Of a DNA stretch of 64,000 bases, positions 49,243-61,388 are shown one piece after another. The notes under the pieces are model-generated. The model saw only the letters and a list, made by a program, of their open reading frames with translations. It made no database searches and was not told the origin of the DNA. The position numbers were made by a program, and so were the translations under genes. Position 1 is the stretch's first letter, and each line of letters begins with the position of its first letter. Source of the DNA: Pilaira anomala (Eukaryota; Mucoromycota; Mucoromycetes; Mucorales; Mucoraceae); NCBI GenBank assembly GCA_025716855.1, contig JAIXMQ010000054.1, positions 62,001 through 126,000 on the forward strand, written 5' to 3'.

Positions 49243-50343
49243 TTACTCTTCATCATCCTCCTCCTCCTCCTCTTCTTCTTCTTCGTCATCCTCCTTCTCA
49301 AGTGCTTCCTCATCCTCATCACCCGAATCTTCAGCCATAGCTTCCATTTCCATTTCATGAGCTTTCAGTGCTTCCTTAGCCTTAGTCCTTAAGACCTTGG
49401 TAGATCCTTCTTTAGCTAAAACAGTGAAAGGTCTACTAAGTTCTTCCATAGGTACATCTAAATCTCCCTCATCTTCTAATTTAGCACGAACATCATCCAA
49501 AACCTTTTCTAATTCTTCAAAGTATAAATCAATGATATGGTATCTAATGGCATCAGGATTCTTTCTATCTGTAGGACTAAAAAACATATCATTTTTAATC
49601 ACTGTGTATTTTTTCCATCTTTTTGTTATTCTCTCTCTCTCTTTTTTTTTTTTTTTTTTTACCTTAAAGGTCCTTCAATCAACATATCAGTATAAGCTTC
49701 AAGATAAACAGTATCCCAAGACTCTCTAGCCAAGAATTGAAAAGAGAAATAGATGACACGACGTAAAAGCAAATAATATTTATCAAGTCTATATACAATG
49801 TTGATTAATTTCTTTTTTTTTTTTTTTGTTTCCACCTGTCAAACTTTTTATCTCTTTTTTTTTTTTTTGTTTACCTGATTCTATCTAATCCATGCCATTC
49901 TTGACAGTGAACCTTCCAAAAGTTTTTTAAAAAGGGAATAGCGTTCGAAGCTGGCATTTCCATCACAAGTGCTCCAAGATCGTTAGCTAAAGCTTGTTGG
50001 ATTAAAGGTTTATCGGACATCCAGAAACCTAAGAGATCAACTTATTAGTCTTTTTTTTTTTTTTTTTTGCCATTCACAAAAATAAAAAAAAAACAAACAA
50101 ACTTACAATAAAAGAGTCCTTTCCAAAGCTTATAAAGTTCCATGTCAGTCATACTAGTACCAGTAGACAAGAACTTACGAAGAGACCGAATAGCTTTATC
50201 ACGAGTCTTTTTTTCTATTATAACAGTTTAGTATATAAAAAAAAAAGTTCAACTTCGATATGCTTTTTTTTTTGTGTCATACCATTGGCAGCTAACTGCT
50301 TTCCAAGAGGAAGATAAGTTTGTTCAATACTAGCTTCAACCAT
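49243..50343 (-). CDS. rrp1: Rrp1/NOP52 ribosome biogenesis protein
   Basis: Five exons on minus (50343-50283, 50214-50107, 50028-49875, 49788-49663, 49576-49243) give 260 residues. The Nop52 domain is clear: QLAANEKKTRDKAIRSL, LWKGLFYCFWMSDKPLIQQ, HGLDRIRLDKYYLLLR, and the helical segment IRYHIIDLYFEELEKV. It ends in a run of acidic residues (about 24 Glu/Asp), as in yeast Rrp1. The protein is nucleolar and needed for 27S to 25S/5.8S pre-rRNA processing in the 60S pathway. It is somewhat shorter than human NOP52, as in yeast. The 255-bp gap to mrpl31 is a shared divergent promoter. Confidence 0.92.
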
Positions 50344-50598
50344 AATAATATAGATAGAGAACAAAGTTTAAAATCTTTTTTTTTTTTTTTTTTTTTTTTT
50401 GAGAATACTGCTTTCACCTTTTCAATAAGCCACCACTACTTAGGATTTGCAGTCAGGGAAGAATAGCTCTTTTCATAAGACGTTCATCATAAGCCAATAG
50501 AAACGATTCAACTTCCTGTCCCCCGGTTACTTGGAAGAAGAGAGGGGGCTTTATTTTCTTTCTCTTTTCACCTTTCATAAAAAAAAAAAAAAATAATA

Positions 50599-50996
50599 AT
50601 GTTTGGTGCCTTCAGACCTTCTCTTGTAGCCCAAGGTGGTTTACTTTGGTATGAAAAAGAGAAGAAGAAGAATACTTATGATCAACAACAAAAAAAAAAA
50701 AAAAACTTACTGAATAAACTTTTTATAGGAAAAACCCTTTCCGTATGTCAACCACTAGAAAAGCCAATGTCCGTAAGAGACTTAGAGATGTCGATAACGT
50801 TATTGCAGCCGTTGCCGAATCCGGTGTCAACTGTAAAGCCTTAGACGAAGCCCTTGCACTTCCCAAGGAGTCTGAAATGCTTGCTAGAGATAAATACACT
50901 GTCTTCAGTCGTGCTGCTAAAGGATATCGTAAATCTGTGCATAAAGTACCCAAATTCACCAAATTGACCAACAGAACTAGTCCTGCTGGTTTCTAA
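50599..50996 (+). CDS. mrpl31: Mitochondrial large-subunit ribosomal protein Mrpl31/mL60
   Basis: Two exons (50599-50648, 50729-50996) give 105 residues. The N-terminus MFGAFRPS...GGLLWKNPFRMS matches the conserved fungal start of Mrpl31 (mL60), and the C-terminus has the family block ARDKYTVFSRAAKGYRKSVHKVPKFTKL. The intron splits the Trp codon TG|G. It is a component of the mitoribosome 54S subunit in the matrix. An upstream in-frame ATG does not exist, so the start is firm. Confidence 0.92.
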
Positions 50997-51101
50997 GCCC
51001 AAAAGAGGAAGAAAGAAAGAAAACAAAAGATTGTAAATACATATTTAGAATAAAAAAAAGAGAGAGAAAGAGCAATACTTTTTTTTTTTATTTTTTATTT
51101 T

Positions 51102-52170
51102 TTATTTTTTATTCTTTTTGTTATGCTTATTATTACTTTTCAATTGCTTATGATCATGGATAAACCCACAGTGCTCTAATGCATTACGTGCTACATTATT
51201 AATATTTTTAAATCGATCAGGTCCTAAATGAATACCACCAAACCATCTTGATACAACTACAACTACATTTTCTACTTCTAAAATTTGCATTAAATGTGAT
51301 AGGCGACCTAGCAACAACAACAACAAAAAAATATTTTTTTAGTTTATATGAATATGTGTTTTACTATGATTACTTTTCTTTACCGCCTGCAGCCGTTTCA
51401 CCATCATCATCATTATCTTGTAATATCTTTTCATCTGGCATCACAATACGATAAGCCAAAATATTATGTGCAGCTTTCGCGATTTTTTTATTTTGTAATA
51501 AATGAGCAAGTACGATTTTCACTTGATGTGTATTATGTACTTTGGCTACATGAGCTACAAAACTAGATTTTCGATCTAATAATGGTTCACTCGAGAAGAT
51601 CTTGGGTGGTATTTCGTTCAGATATGGGTTAGGTCCCATGAAAGATTTGACTGTGGGTCTATCATGACCCTCTGTATCATCATCTATTGTCATTTCTTGT
51701 GGATGATCACAGTCATCTTTTATATCATCCTGAGTTTCTGCTTTCCCTTGTGAGTCTATGAATTGACTCGATGGTTCTCGTATCGTCGCTTTCTCTACAT
51801 TTTCCTCTAAATAATCTCGAAGCCAACTGATCCATTCAAACAAGACGACTTCGGTAGGATGAAACAAGGCCTGAAATCCTGCATCGATCGCGTCCAACAT
51901 ACGATCATCCATCTTTTTCGTGCCACAATAAATCGATGAGATTTCATACACTGGCATATCTTGGTTAGGATACGTAGGTGGTAAAAAGAATCGAATGACT
52001 AGTTTTCGAGGTGACCGAACTGTATCCTCGTCTTCGTCCAGGTTCAGGCTATATACAAAAGCGTTGGAAGAACTCGCGTCTCTTTCAAAAGAATCGGGAA
52101 AGATGGCTTCTAACGCCATGAGTTCCTCTGACTGAAGTTCTCTATTTTCTTCTTCTTGTTCTTTATTCAT
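51102..52170 (-). CDS. yih1: IMPACT/Yih1 translation regulator (RWD + UPF0029)
   Basis: Two exons (52170-51384, 51307-51102) give 330 residues. The N-terminal RWD domain (about 8-120: ELMALEAIFPDSF, FFLPPTYPNQDMPVYEI, LFEWISWLRDYL) binds Gcn1; the C-terminal Impact domain (about 205-310: SSFVAHVAKVHN, ILAYRI, NVVVVVSRWFGGIHLGPDRF) is the ancient UPF0029 fold. Yih1/IMPACT competes with Gcn2 for Gcn1 and so dampens the amino-acid starvation response; it also binds G-actin. The linker is acidic. The tail is Lys/Asn-rich, longer than in yeast. Convergent with mrpl31 with about 105 bp between stops. Confidence 0.94.
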
Positions 52171-52432
52171 GACAAAAAAAAAAAAAAAAATTATATAAAA
52201 AAAAACAAATAATTGAATGCGTGGGTGTACATATAAATGAATTTATCTGAGTGGCTTTTTTTTTTTTTTTTCTGTAAAAAAAAAGAAAAAATGAAGCTTA
52301 AAAAAAGAATGAAAAATGCATGTATTTTATTTTTTATTTAAAGAAAAAAAAAAAAAAAAAAGAGAAATGTACAAAGAATGAAGAAAATAATTTACAAAAG
52401 AATATATGTCAAAAAACAAAAAAAAAAGAAAT

Positions 52433-53862
52433 TTAAATTTCAGTCTTTATCTTTTTAGGAGAATCGTCAGTATAATCACCAGCACAAACAGATTGATGCA
52501 TTGATCTTTTTCTAAAAGTACTGCTTTTATGTTACAAAAAAAAAAAAAAAAACATTTGTGTATAAAGTTTGACTTACTTTGTTTCACTCGTTCTAATCCC
52601 GCTTTCCCTGAATGGCGATGTCGGTATCATAAAGGAGTTGGCTGAGTTAGGGCCATTGGAATGGATCGGGCTCATCATGAAATTTGGTTGATAAAACTCG
52701 GGATAAAATGTAGATGGTGAAGGTAAATTTTGTACATATTGAGAAGGTAACGCAGAAGGTGGTGGCAAACTAGAATATGAATACTATCATTGAAAAATAA
52801 TTAGTTTTACACATTTACACTTAATAAAAAAAAAAAAATACTTACATTATTTAAATTGCTCGTGTCTTCTTCTTCTTCTTCTTCTTCTTCTTGTTTCTCT
52901 TGTGTATTACTAGTAGTAGTAGTAGTCGATGCTGTAGGTATAGTCACTCTTAATTTCGGTCTCTTATCGGGTGTTCCAGGTTCTGACCTAGGAGACTGTT
53001 CTGGTGAAATTTCATTTTGAATAGTCAGGGGAGAATTTGTAGGAGAATGATATAAAGCTGGTGTTTGTTGATACTGTTGATGTAAATGTTGTTGTTGTTG
53101 TTGTTGTTGTTGTTGATGATGTGAATGTTGTTGTTGCTGATGATGTTGTTGTTGTTGTTGTTGCTGATGTTGTCGTTGATGCTGTTGTTCGCGTAAGAAC
53201 ATTGTATTTGTATAATGTCTATACTGTTGTTGTTGCTGCTGCTGCTGCTGTTGTTGTTGTTGCTGCATCATATACATTTGTTGATTATGTTGGTAAATAT
53301 CATATGACGAAGGCTGTCCTCCACTGACGTTTTGCATCAGTTGCTGTGGTTGATTTACTGTGTAACCGTTAGGAGTATATGAAAATGACATGCCGGTTTG
53401 TGTAGGTACCATTTGTGTGTTACTACTCGTATTCGGTTGGACCATGATATTCGTTTGTTGTTGTTGTTGTTGAGGTTTTGGTTGTTCTTCTATATCGGAT
53501 GATTCATGATCATGATCTCCACTTTCAATAAAATCTTGGTTTGTCTTGATCTCTCTTGGAAGTTCATTCTGATCATTTTTAAAAAAAAAAAAAAAATCGA
53601 ATGATTAATAAAATATATATGTATATATGTATATATAGTTTAAACATACCTCTTTGAATTTAGTTAATAAATTATTGATATCAGAGCTTGAATATTGAAT
53701 CAATTTGTTATTTGAAGGTATAATGACAAGAGCAACTTCACAATTACACAATACACTGAGTTCGTAAGCTTTCTTCATCAACCCATGTTTTCTCTTTAAA
53801 AATGTAACCTGTCGATTACGATCATCTTTGATATGTTGTATTTGAATCTTTTTACGTCCCAT
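52433..53862 (-). CDS. MEF2-type MADS-box transcription factor (Rlm1/Smp1-like)
   Basis: Four exons (53862-53650, 53568-52846, 52783-52578, 52520-52433) give 409 residues. The MADS domain [20 protein letters not shown] at the N-terminus is the MEF2/Rlm1 subclass (IQI, not SRF-like). In fungi this group acts downstream of the cell-wall-integrity MAP kinase. The body has long Gln and His/Gln tracts (roughly residues 155-245), a Thr/Ser segment, a run of Glu (near 310), and a C-terminal Ser-Pro region with possible MAPK sites. A start at 53871 would add MKK. Intron 3's acceptor is taken as GCAG|T because the nearer AG gives a shorter, unlikely tail. Confidence 0.9.
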
Positions 53863-54450
53863 TTTTTTCAAAAAAAAAAAAGCTATTTTAAAGTGTAAAA
53901 TGTCAATATTTTAAAAAAAAAAAAGAAAAAATAATTAGTCGGTAATAGGTACCTTTTTTATATATGTGTATTGTAATCAGATAAAACAAAAAGAAAAAGA
54001 AAAGAAAAAGAATTAACAAAAAAAAAAAAAAAAAAAGTTACTTTTAAAGAAAAAAAAAAAAAAAAAAAAAACTATTAATAGAACTTGTTTAAATGAACGC
54101 CCAGACCTGTCTTAATTTTTATAAGCGTTCCTTTTTCTTCTTTTCTTTTCTTAGCTACACGCGCGCGCTTTATTCGCCTAAACCTGTCAAATTCGTATTT
54201 CAATTCACCCAACTTTTTTTTTTTTATTTAGTTACACCATTTTGTTACAAATTTCAAAAAAATGTCAGAAAAAAAAAAAGAAAAAAAAATTACCGTTTCA
54301 AAGCCACTGCACGTATTATATTAACTTTTACTTTTTTTCAGTTACTTGAAACATAACCATTGAAATTTTTTATTAATCAAAAACCTAATCGATAATTACA
54401 ATTTTTATACTTGGCAAAACAAAAAAATCTTTTTTTTTTTTTTTTTTTCT
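53863..54450. other. Intergenic region with A/T homopolymers
   Basis: Nearly 590 bp holding several A runs of 12-21 bases, a pyrimidine-rich stretch and a short alternating GC patch (cacgcgcgcgc, about 54158-54168). No gene is seen. It is upstream of the MADS gene and downstream of rai1. Confidence 0.5.
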
Positions 54451-54927
54451 TTAGTTAGAAGCTCGTGGTCCACCAATTTCATGCTGTATTTTTCCTTCTA
54501 GATAGCGTTGGGTCAAAAATACATCTGAATGGCCTGTGCACTCAATTGTAATCTCTTGAAATGGATACTTGAATTGAATTGAATAAGTAATCGTAGCATC
54601 ATCATTTACTATCTCTTTCTTTAACCAATCCAAGAATTCTTTTGCGAAATTTAAACAAACAGATGGATTCTAAAAAAAATTATTACTATCTATGAAAACA
54701 ATCCATCTTTTTTTTTTTTTTTTTTTTTTTTTTACCCAGGTATTTGGCTTTTCACGAACTTGACGTGGTATTTCTAATGTTTTATACTGCACTACTTTCA
54801 CAATCTGTCCATCATCATCTCTAAATCCACATAGGACTCTTGGTACACCGACCAAAAATGATTGAGCCCAGAACTTTAATAATTTATATCTAATCAAAGT
54901 CATGATGATGATTAATCATCAATAATA

Positions 54928-54962
<35 letters not shown>

Positions 54963-55983
54963 TGTGGTGGTTATACCTGTCAAAAGAATATTGATTTCTA
55001 TCCGATTCTATCACCCTTGAAGTCTTTAATTCAATATAATTACTAGGTTGAGCTAATGGATCATTCGGTTTCACATCTCTACAACAATCCACTTCAGCTC
55101 CCATTAAAATCGAATGATTGCCAAGCCTAGTCTTAACTACAATACAGTATTGAATATTCGTATTTGCACTCTCTGTTAATCGTTTTCTTAATTCGGTATC
55201 TTCCTTATTTTTTACTTCCCCCGGTGCTTTACTAATCGTTGAAAGTGTTTCAAATCGATATCCCCAATAACTCATTAACTTTTGGCGTTCGGATGCTTCT
55301 TTTTCTGATTTCTTTTTTTCTTCTGTCGCTTGTTCTTCTAAATAAATCGAGCCCTTATATACAAATATGAATATCTCCCTCTTTTTTTTTTTTTTTTTTT
55401 TTTTTTTCACTTCTTTACATTGTATCGTGTGGCTCGAAATTCCCATCCTTCTTTTCTTGAATAAGGTGTACATAAGATTTTTGTCATGATACCTCGCCAA
55501 GTAACCTAAAATATTTTTTATTTAAAAAAATTATTTATTATCATCGTCATCAAAAAACTTACAAAGTCGCCTGTGATCGTATCATCTTGTGTTGTAGACC
55601 TTACATGACTTAAAGCATCTAACAACGTATCCAAATGCTCTTCCACTGTATCATCTCTTTGTACCATATCCTCATACCCATAATTCAAATCTTTACCTGT
55701 AGGTGGATAATAATATTTCTAATAATAACAAAAAATATATATATATATAAAAATCAACTTGAATAATAAATAAACGTGTCTTTACCATTTCTCTATTATC
55801 AAACCAGACATGACGTTGATGATCAATACTATATGATGTAACTTCTTGTGGTTGTTTATAAACAGGAAACGCACCTTCATATTCTTGCGTTCTTTTCAGT
55901 CTAAAACTATTCACGTTATTTACTTTCTGATCTTTCACTCCCTGTCTTTCATATTGAGCATCATAATAGTTTCGTTTCGACAT
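54451..55983 (-). CDS. rai1: Rai1/DXO-family decapping nuclease
   Basis: Six exons (55983-55786, 55718-55563, 55505-55419, 55353-54977, 54889-54736, 54669-54451) give 396 residues. Metal-site motifs of the family are present: GYRFE (178-182), GAEVDC with Glu234 and Asp236, and ELKTS with Glu255 and Lys257. The front part includes FPVYKQPQEVTSYSID and YEDMVQRD. Rai1 partners the 5'-3' exonuclease Rat1/Xrn2 and removes incomplete or NAD-type caps; DXO relatives also degrade the RNA. All introns are GT-AG; several contain 17-29-base A or T runs. Two overlapping open frames that continue into introns are artefacts of those runs. Confidence 0.93.
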
Positions 55984-56839
55984 GCTTTTTTTTAGTCTCT
56001 CTTTACACAAAAACAAAAAAACTGTAGAATAACTGAGTCTCAACATAAATTTTCTTTGCATCTTTTTTTGTTGCCAACTCCCATATATCATCCTCAAAAA
56101 AAAAAAAAAAAACCTTGTTGTGAATATCGTCATCCTCAAAACCCCCCCCCCCTTTCCCCCCCTCTGCTGTATAGAGCCCAATACACGCGTCTTTTCAAGA
56201 CTTATGTTGTTGTCAATAGGATATCTACTCATGTATCCATTTTTTTTTTTATTTTTTCATTTGATGTTATATCTTTAAAAAACATGAACGTTTGTTGCAT
56301 GTTCTTGGCAATTTGTAATAGACCCATCTCCACGTGTTAAACGCCAAATAGTTACGGTTCCGAGCAAGGTAACTTTACGCGGGGAACAGGTTCCTTGTCC
56401 ATCCGATATTTTTAATAATAAAAAAAACGGGTGTAACCAATAAAAAGTTCTTTACTCCAGCACTCTTCCAATTCAAGCAAGTATAGATTGTCTTTTTTTA
56501 ACTTACTACTCTTAAATGAACGCGTAGTAATTAAAACCCCCATTCATTACTTCCCTCCCCCCCTTTTCATTCAATGAATAGAAGGGAAAAGCTGGGATAT
56601 AAAAAAAAAAAAAAAGCGATAAAGTAACTTAACTTTTTTACTATTAACTGCAGCAGCATCGAAATGTTCGATATAAAATATATAAATAGTAACATTACTG
56701 TTTTCATGCTGTACTACACTCAACAAATCAATTATTTTACTTTTTATAATAAAAATCTTTTTTTGGTTCATTTTAAAATTTATGGGTGGCTAAAATAATA
56801 AAATATAATTATTTCATTGTTTATACATGCCACGTTTTT
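55984..56839. other. Intergenic region between rai1 and ints4
   Basis: About 855 bp upstream of rai1 and downstream of the ints4 stop. C-rich tracts (about 56144-56161, 56553-56563) and T/A runs are visible. A 94-codon frame at 56056-56340 is low complexity. Nothing coding is recognised. Confidence 0.5.
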
Positions 56840-57503
56840 TTAGATAGTAGGACTAAGACGATACTTTAAATGTTCACTAATCACTGAAGATGAAATAGGC
56901 ATCTTCGTACCTGAATTCAATGAATTCGATAAAGATGAAAAATTAGGATACTTCATAATATACTCATCTAATCCAGGTAAATCTGGTTCAAACGACTGAA
57001 CAACTCGAATGACAACAACACCAGGTTCTAAATTTAAAAAAAAAAAAAAAAGTATAAATAATAAAACACCAAGAAACAAAAAAAAATTTTTTTTTACCTG
57101 TCCAAGGAGATAAAGTAAGTTGAATATCTGTAGATAATTTATAACAATAAGGTGTAGTCTGTTTAAAACTACCGGGTGCAGGCCAAAATATAGAAGAAGA
57201 CTGATCTGGTAAAATAAACTAAAAAAAAAATTAATATGAAAGCACATACTTAATCTTTCTCTCTCTCTTTCTTTCTTACTTCAATCGCTAAATTATTCGT
57301 ATCACTCGAGTTAAAAATTTCAGCTTCGATATGAATCTTTACAGGAAACTGAAATGTGAATTTGTATGGTTTATCTGGGTTAGGTAAAGGTTGTGTAATT
57401 TCAGCTGTAGTACGTTTAACTGGATTACTCAAGTAAATATCAAGTGGTAAAAACGTCTACACAAACAACAACAACAAAAAATATTAAAAATAAAAAAAAA
57501 ACG

Positions 57504-57542
<39 letters not shown>

Positions 57543-60500
57543 ACCGTGATAAATGAATGCAATCGAGAGATTTTACTGCTGGTAGGTGATTCACTTGCAG
57601 ATAATAAATTTTGTTTTAAATCATTTAATTCTTCACTTATTTGAATATTACCATCTTGATCAATTTCTTTTTGGATCAATACAACTCTTTGATGAAATGC
57701 TAAAAGCATATTCTTGATACTAAATGACGAATTCTTTGATCTAAATAAAAAAAAAAAAAAAAATCTGTGTGTTAAAAAAAAAAAAAATCAAAACAAACAA
57801 ACAACAAAACGAGTATATTTTTACATTGGCATTTGCTTCAACACCCCAAACATCCAAACCATATTCGCCATGATGCGAATATACATGGCAGCTTGCAATG
57901 TCTCCTTAGATAACCCTAAGAACGTATGTTGCATCGTATAAGAATAACGTAACAAAGACGCAGCCGTCATCTGTGCCGTAGAGGAATACGTAGGGGACGA
58001 ATGACTTTGCTTGATCTTGATCACAAATTCGTAACAATGTAAATAGAGTTGCGCTAATTCGGATTTACCTGCTAATACAGGTTTTAAACTAGTGATATAC
58101 TTGAAATTACGGATAGCCACCTCTAACGTTAAAAGTGCCGTTCCTAATTCATTACGTTCCACTTGCGATTTAATCACTCGGAGCATATCCGTTGTTGCTG
58201 CCATATAACTTTCTGCATCGGCTGCAACAAGCTTTTTAGCAGATGCTATAAAATATAAAAAATTAGAATTTTTTTTTTTTTTTTTTGCAGAATAATCGTA
58301 TGAATCTATGGGGTTCGTACCACTAAATGTCATCGGTAAACAATCTACATCTCCTTCTAGTTTAATATCCGCATATTTATATAATTTCTACATTTTTTAA
58401 AATGTTTTTTTTTTTTTTTTTTGAGTTTATAAAATTTGAAAATTTTGCTTTTTATAATACCAAATACTTTACGCGTAAATCAGGTATACAGTCTGGATAT
58501 TTACTCTTGAAGTATGCAAAATGTCGAAAGATATACTTTGGTAAAGTATGCAACATTTTAGGATTAGTAACACATGCATTTACAATAAGTATCACGTACG
58601 CAGTATCTATCCTTTCTTTCTTTTTTTAGTTTTTTACTACTTTTTTTTCTGCACAATAATAATAATAAACCCCCCCCCCCACTTACACATTTGATCTTCT
58701 ACATTAGGCTCTTTTGGTAAATAGCGTTTATCAAGTTTCAATAAACTAGGCACAAGATCTTCTACATAATCTTCATGTCTTTTTCCAATATGACATAAGC
58801 AACGGTAAATAGATAATACATCAATAGGATATCGTTTCATGTTTGCATCAAGGGATTCTAATAATGTATTTAATGATGATTCGTGTGTTAAACGTACCAC
58901 TCTATATCATATCGTTAGTTCATCTAGAGTAAATAAGCCCTTTTTTTTTTTTTTCTTGTTCTTTACGTGAATAAATCATGTGTTGCATGTCTAGCTAGTG
59001 GATCACTATCTTCTAAAGCACCTACAGCAATTTCTAATTGTTCTTCATCAAATTCAAGTGTACAGCGTGTACCAATTTTACGTAAACTTTGAATCGCATT
59101 TAATCGAATTTTATCAATATCGTCGTTAAACATATCTAATCAACAAAAAAAAAAAAAAAAAAAGCATGAACCAACGATATTGAAAAAAAAAAAAGGATAT
59201 ATTTAAACCTCAAAAAAAAAAAAAAAAAAAAAAAAACTCTTACCAACAAGAAATTCTACTGCCTTTTTTGTAAGTTGTTCATTATACATACTTAATTCAC
59301 AAATAGAATCTAGAAAAAAAAAAATACACAAAACATTTTAATTTTTTTTTTTTTTTTTTGACAGATCGTTTTTTTTTTTTTTTTTTTTTTTTTTACCAAT
59401 AGCAGCATTTCGAACCTCTTGAAATTCATCTTCTAACCCATGAATAAAAGAACCACAAGCACCTGAATCCAATAAATGAAACTCATTCGACTGTACATCA
59501 ATATCTCCTTCTGCAATCGGTAAAGCAGCATGATTTGCATATTTCTTTTGCTGCATCTTATAACGAGGAATTTTTCTTTTCAAATGCGACATGATTTGTT
59601 TACTAAATGTTTGATTTAACGTATCCGAACCCACATGTTGATAAGAGGCCATCATCACACACGCCTTCGTACGTACCGTGATCGCTGAATCGTTGACTAA
59701 ATCACACACCTTATTAAACGCATCATCAATCAATCGCGTCGTCTCTTCCACTTCCTCATGCGCTAATTTCATTCGATGCTCTGGGTACAATGAACTAAGT
59801 ACCCCCATCAAATTCAGTCCGCCCATACGCACTTCTTCGTAATCGTCTCGTAATGAAGAGACCGATAGATTATAAATGGCTAAATCCAAAGGACACCCTC
59901 GAAGATGCATTTGAACTAAGGAATCAAGCGCACTCTACAAAAAATAACACACGCTTCAATTCTTTTTTTTTGGCTTCCTTTTAAAAAAAAAATACTTGTA
60001 AGAGTATCTTACTTTTCTAACTCGAGGATCACTATCTCTTGCGTAATTACTGATAATTTTTTGAATTTCCATTTGTGTCATCATGACAGGTTTATCAATA
60101 GCGTCTTGATCTAATACAAAGGGTAATAAAGATAATAAAGAAATACTGATAGACCGTACTTTATGATGTGAATTGGATAAGTCAAGCGTAAGATGTTCGA
60201 ATAATGTCAAAATATGCTGTTCAATTGAAATCTGTCGATTCTACACACACACAAAACAATGTCAATATAAATAATATAATATTTTTCTTTCTTTTTTTTA
60301 AAAAAAAAAAAAAACCTTTAAAATACTTCCAATACAACTATAGACATGCCATTTGATCTTTGTAGATTCTGTTTGAAGCTTTTTAAAAAAAATAACTTGT
60401 TTAACAAAAACCATATCATTAAAAAAAAAATAATATATTGCCCAATGTACTTACCTCTTTTAAAAGATATTGTAATACAGTAAACGCATTAATGTTAGGA

Positions 60501-61180
60501 AATCGCGAGCATTTTTCTATTAATAAAATAAGCATTGCCTAAAAATATATATATATATATAATTATAAGTCAAGTGAAAAAAAAAAACATATCTTCCATC
60601 ATTACTATATTTTACTTTGGTGTCATGATCTATTTCTTTCTCTAATCGATGTATTAAAAGTTCAATGATATCTTTTTGTTGTTTAATATTCAATAGGGGT
60701 ATATGACGAGCGATCAAAAGCAAACACTATATTTTACAAAAAAAATCTAAGCTTTATCTTTTCCTTACGGTTCTTCTCGTTTAAAACAAACCTGGACACG
60801 ATCGTCTATTTTATTCGATTCCAAAGCGTGTAAACGCAACTGCCAAAAGAGAGAGAGAGAGAGCAAAAGTTAGTTTTTTTTTTTTTTTTTTTATCTTTGT
60901 GATCTCATATCGAGGCTATGCTCTTTTTATTTACGTCTGTCCAAGTAATGCCTGTAGCTGTATCATTTTGCATTGGTTCATCAGTAGCAATGATACCTAT
61001 TGATTGATCACTATACATATTTGAAAAAAAAAAGAAGTATCAGGGTACACAATCTCATATAGAAACACATTGCTTTTATATATATATAAAGAGTGTTCCA
61101 TGTTTTTTTTTATTATTTTTATATTACTTTCTAGGCTTCTGAAGAACAATGTTCGAATCGGTCTCAAATGAACGCTTCAT
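56840..61180 (-). CDS. ints4: Integrator complex subunit 4 (INTS4), HEAT-repeat protein
   Basis: Eighteen exons run 61180-61128, 61010-60935, 60839-60792, 60726-60616, 60538-60455, 60378-60316, 60240-60013, 59934-59397, 59309-59244, 59135-58967, 58901-58687, 58606-58473, 58387-58321, 58245-57825, 57740-57545, 57456-57280, 57218-57098 and 57027-56840, in phase, giving 984 residues; human INTS4 has about 960. HEAT repeats fill most of it. The diagnostic block DSGACGSFIHGLEDEFQEVR (about 377-396) parallels human ESGACGAFVHGLEDE; later VILIVNACVTNPKM and FRHFAYFKS parallel the human sequence too. INTS4 scaffolds the INTS9-INTS11 endonuclease, which cleaves nascent snRNA and other Pol II transcripts. 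Head to head with sfh1. Confidence 0.88.
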
Positions 61181-61388
61181 GATTTCCAGTCTTTCGAAGA
61201 GAGGAAAGAAAAAAACTTGGGGAAACACGACATTTTTTTTTAACTGGGTGACTTTTTCCTTTTCATTTATTAAGTTTCCGCGAAGGGGGTCAAAAAACTT
61301 CACGACGTCACGAACAATGTATATTAGGGTTTTCTTCTTCTTCTTCGTTACGAGATATATATATATTTCTGTTTTTGATCGCAAATCA
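61181..61388. promoter_or_regulatory. 208-bp bidirectional promoter ints4 / sfh1
   Basis: The two start codons are 208 bp apart. A CRE-like GACGTCA core lies at 61304-61310 and a TATA-like tatatatat stretch near 61355-61366. Co-expression of the two nuclear genes is inferred only from spacing. Confidence 0.4.

Noticed and set aside
53061..53327. Val/Asp-rich frame on plus opposite the MADS gene
   Set aside because: Antisense of the CAA/CAG glutamine tracts.
54736..55500. Two separate short genes in the rai1 region
   Set aside because: They are exons of rai1 whose frames run on through poly-A/T introns; phases and DXO motifs join them into one protein.
56345..56410. tRNA-like GC patch upstream of rai1
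   Set aside because: No cloverleaf, A box or B box could be built.
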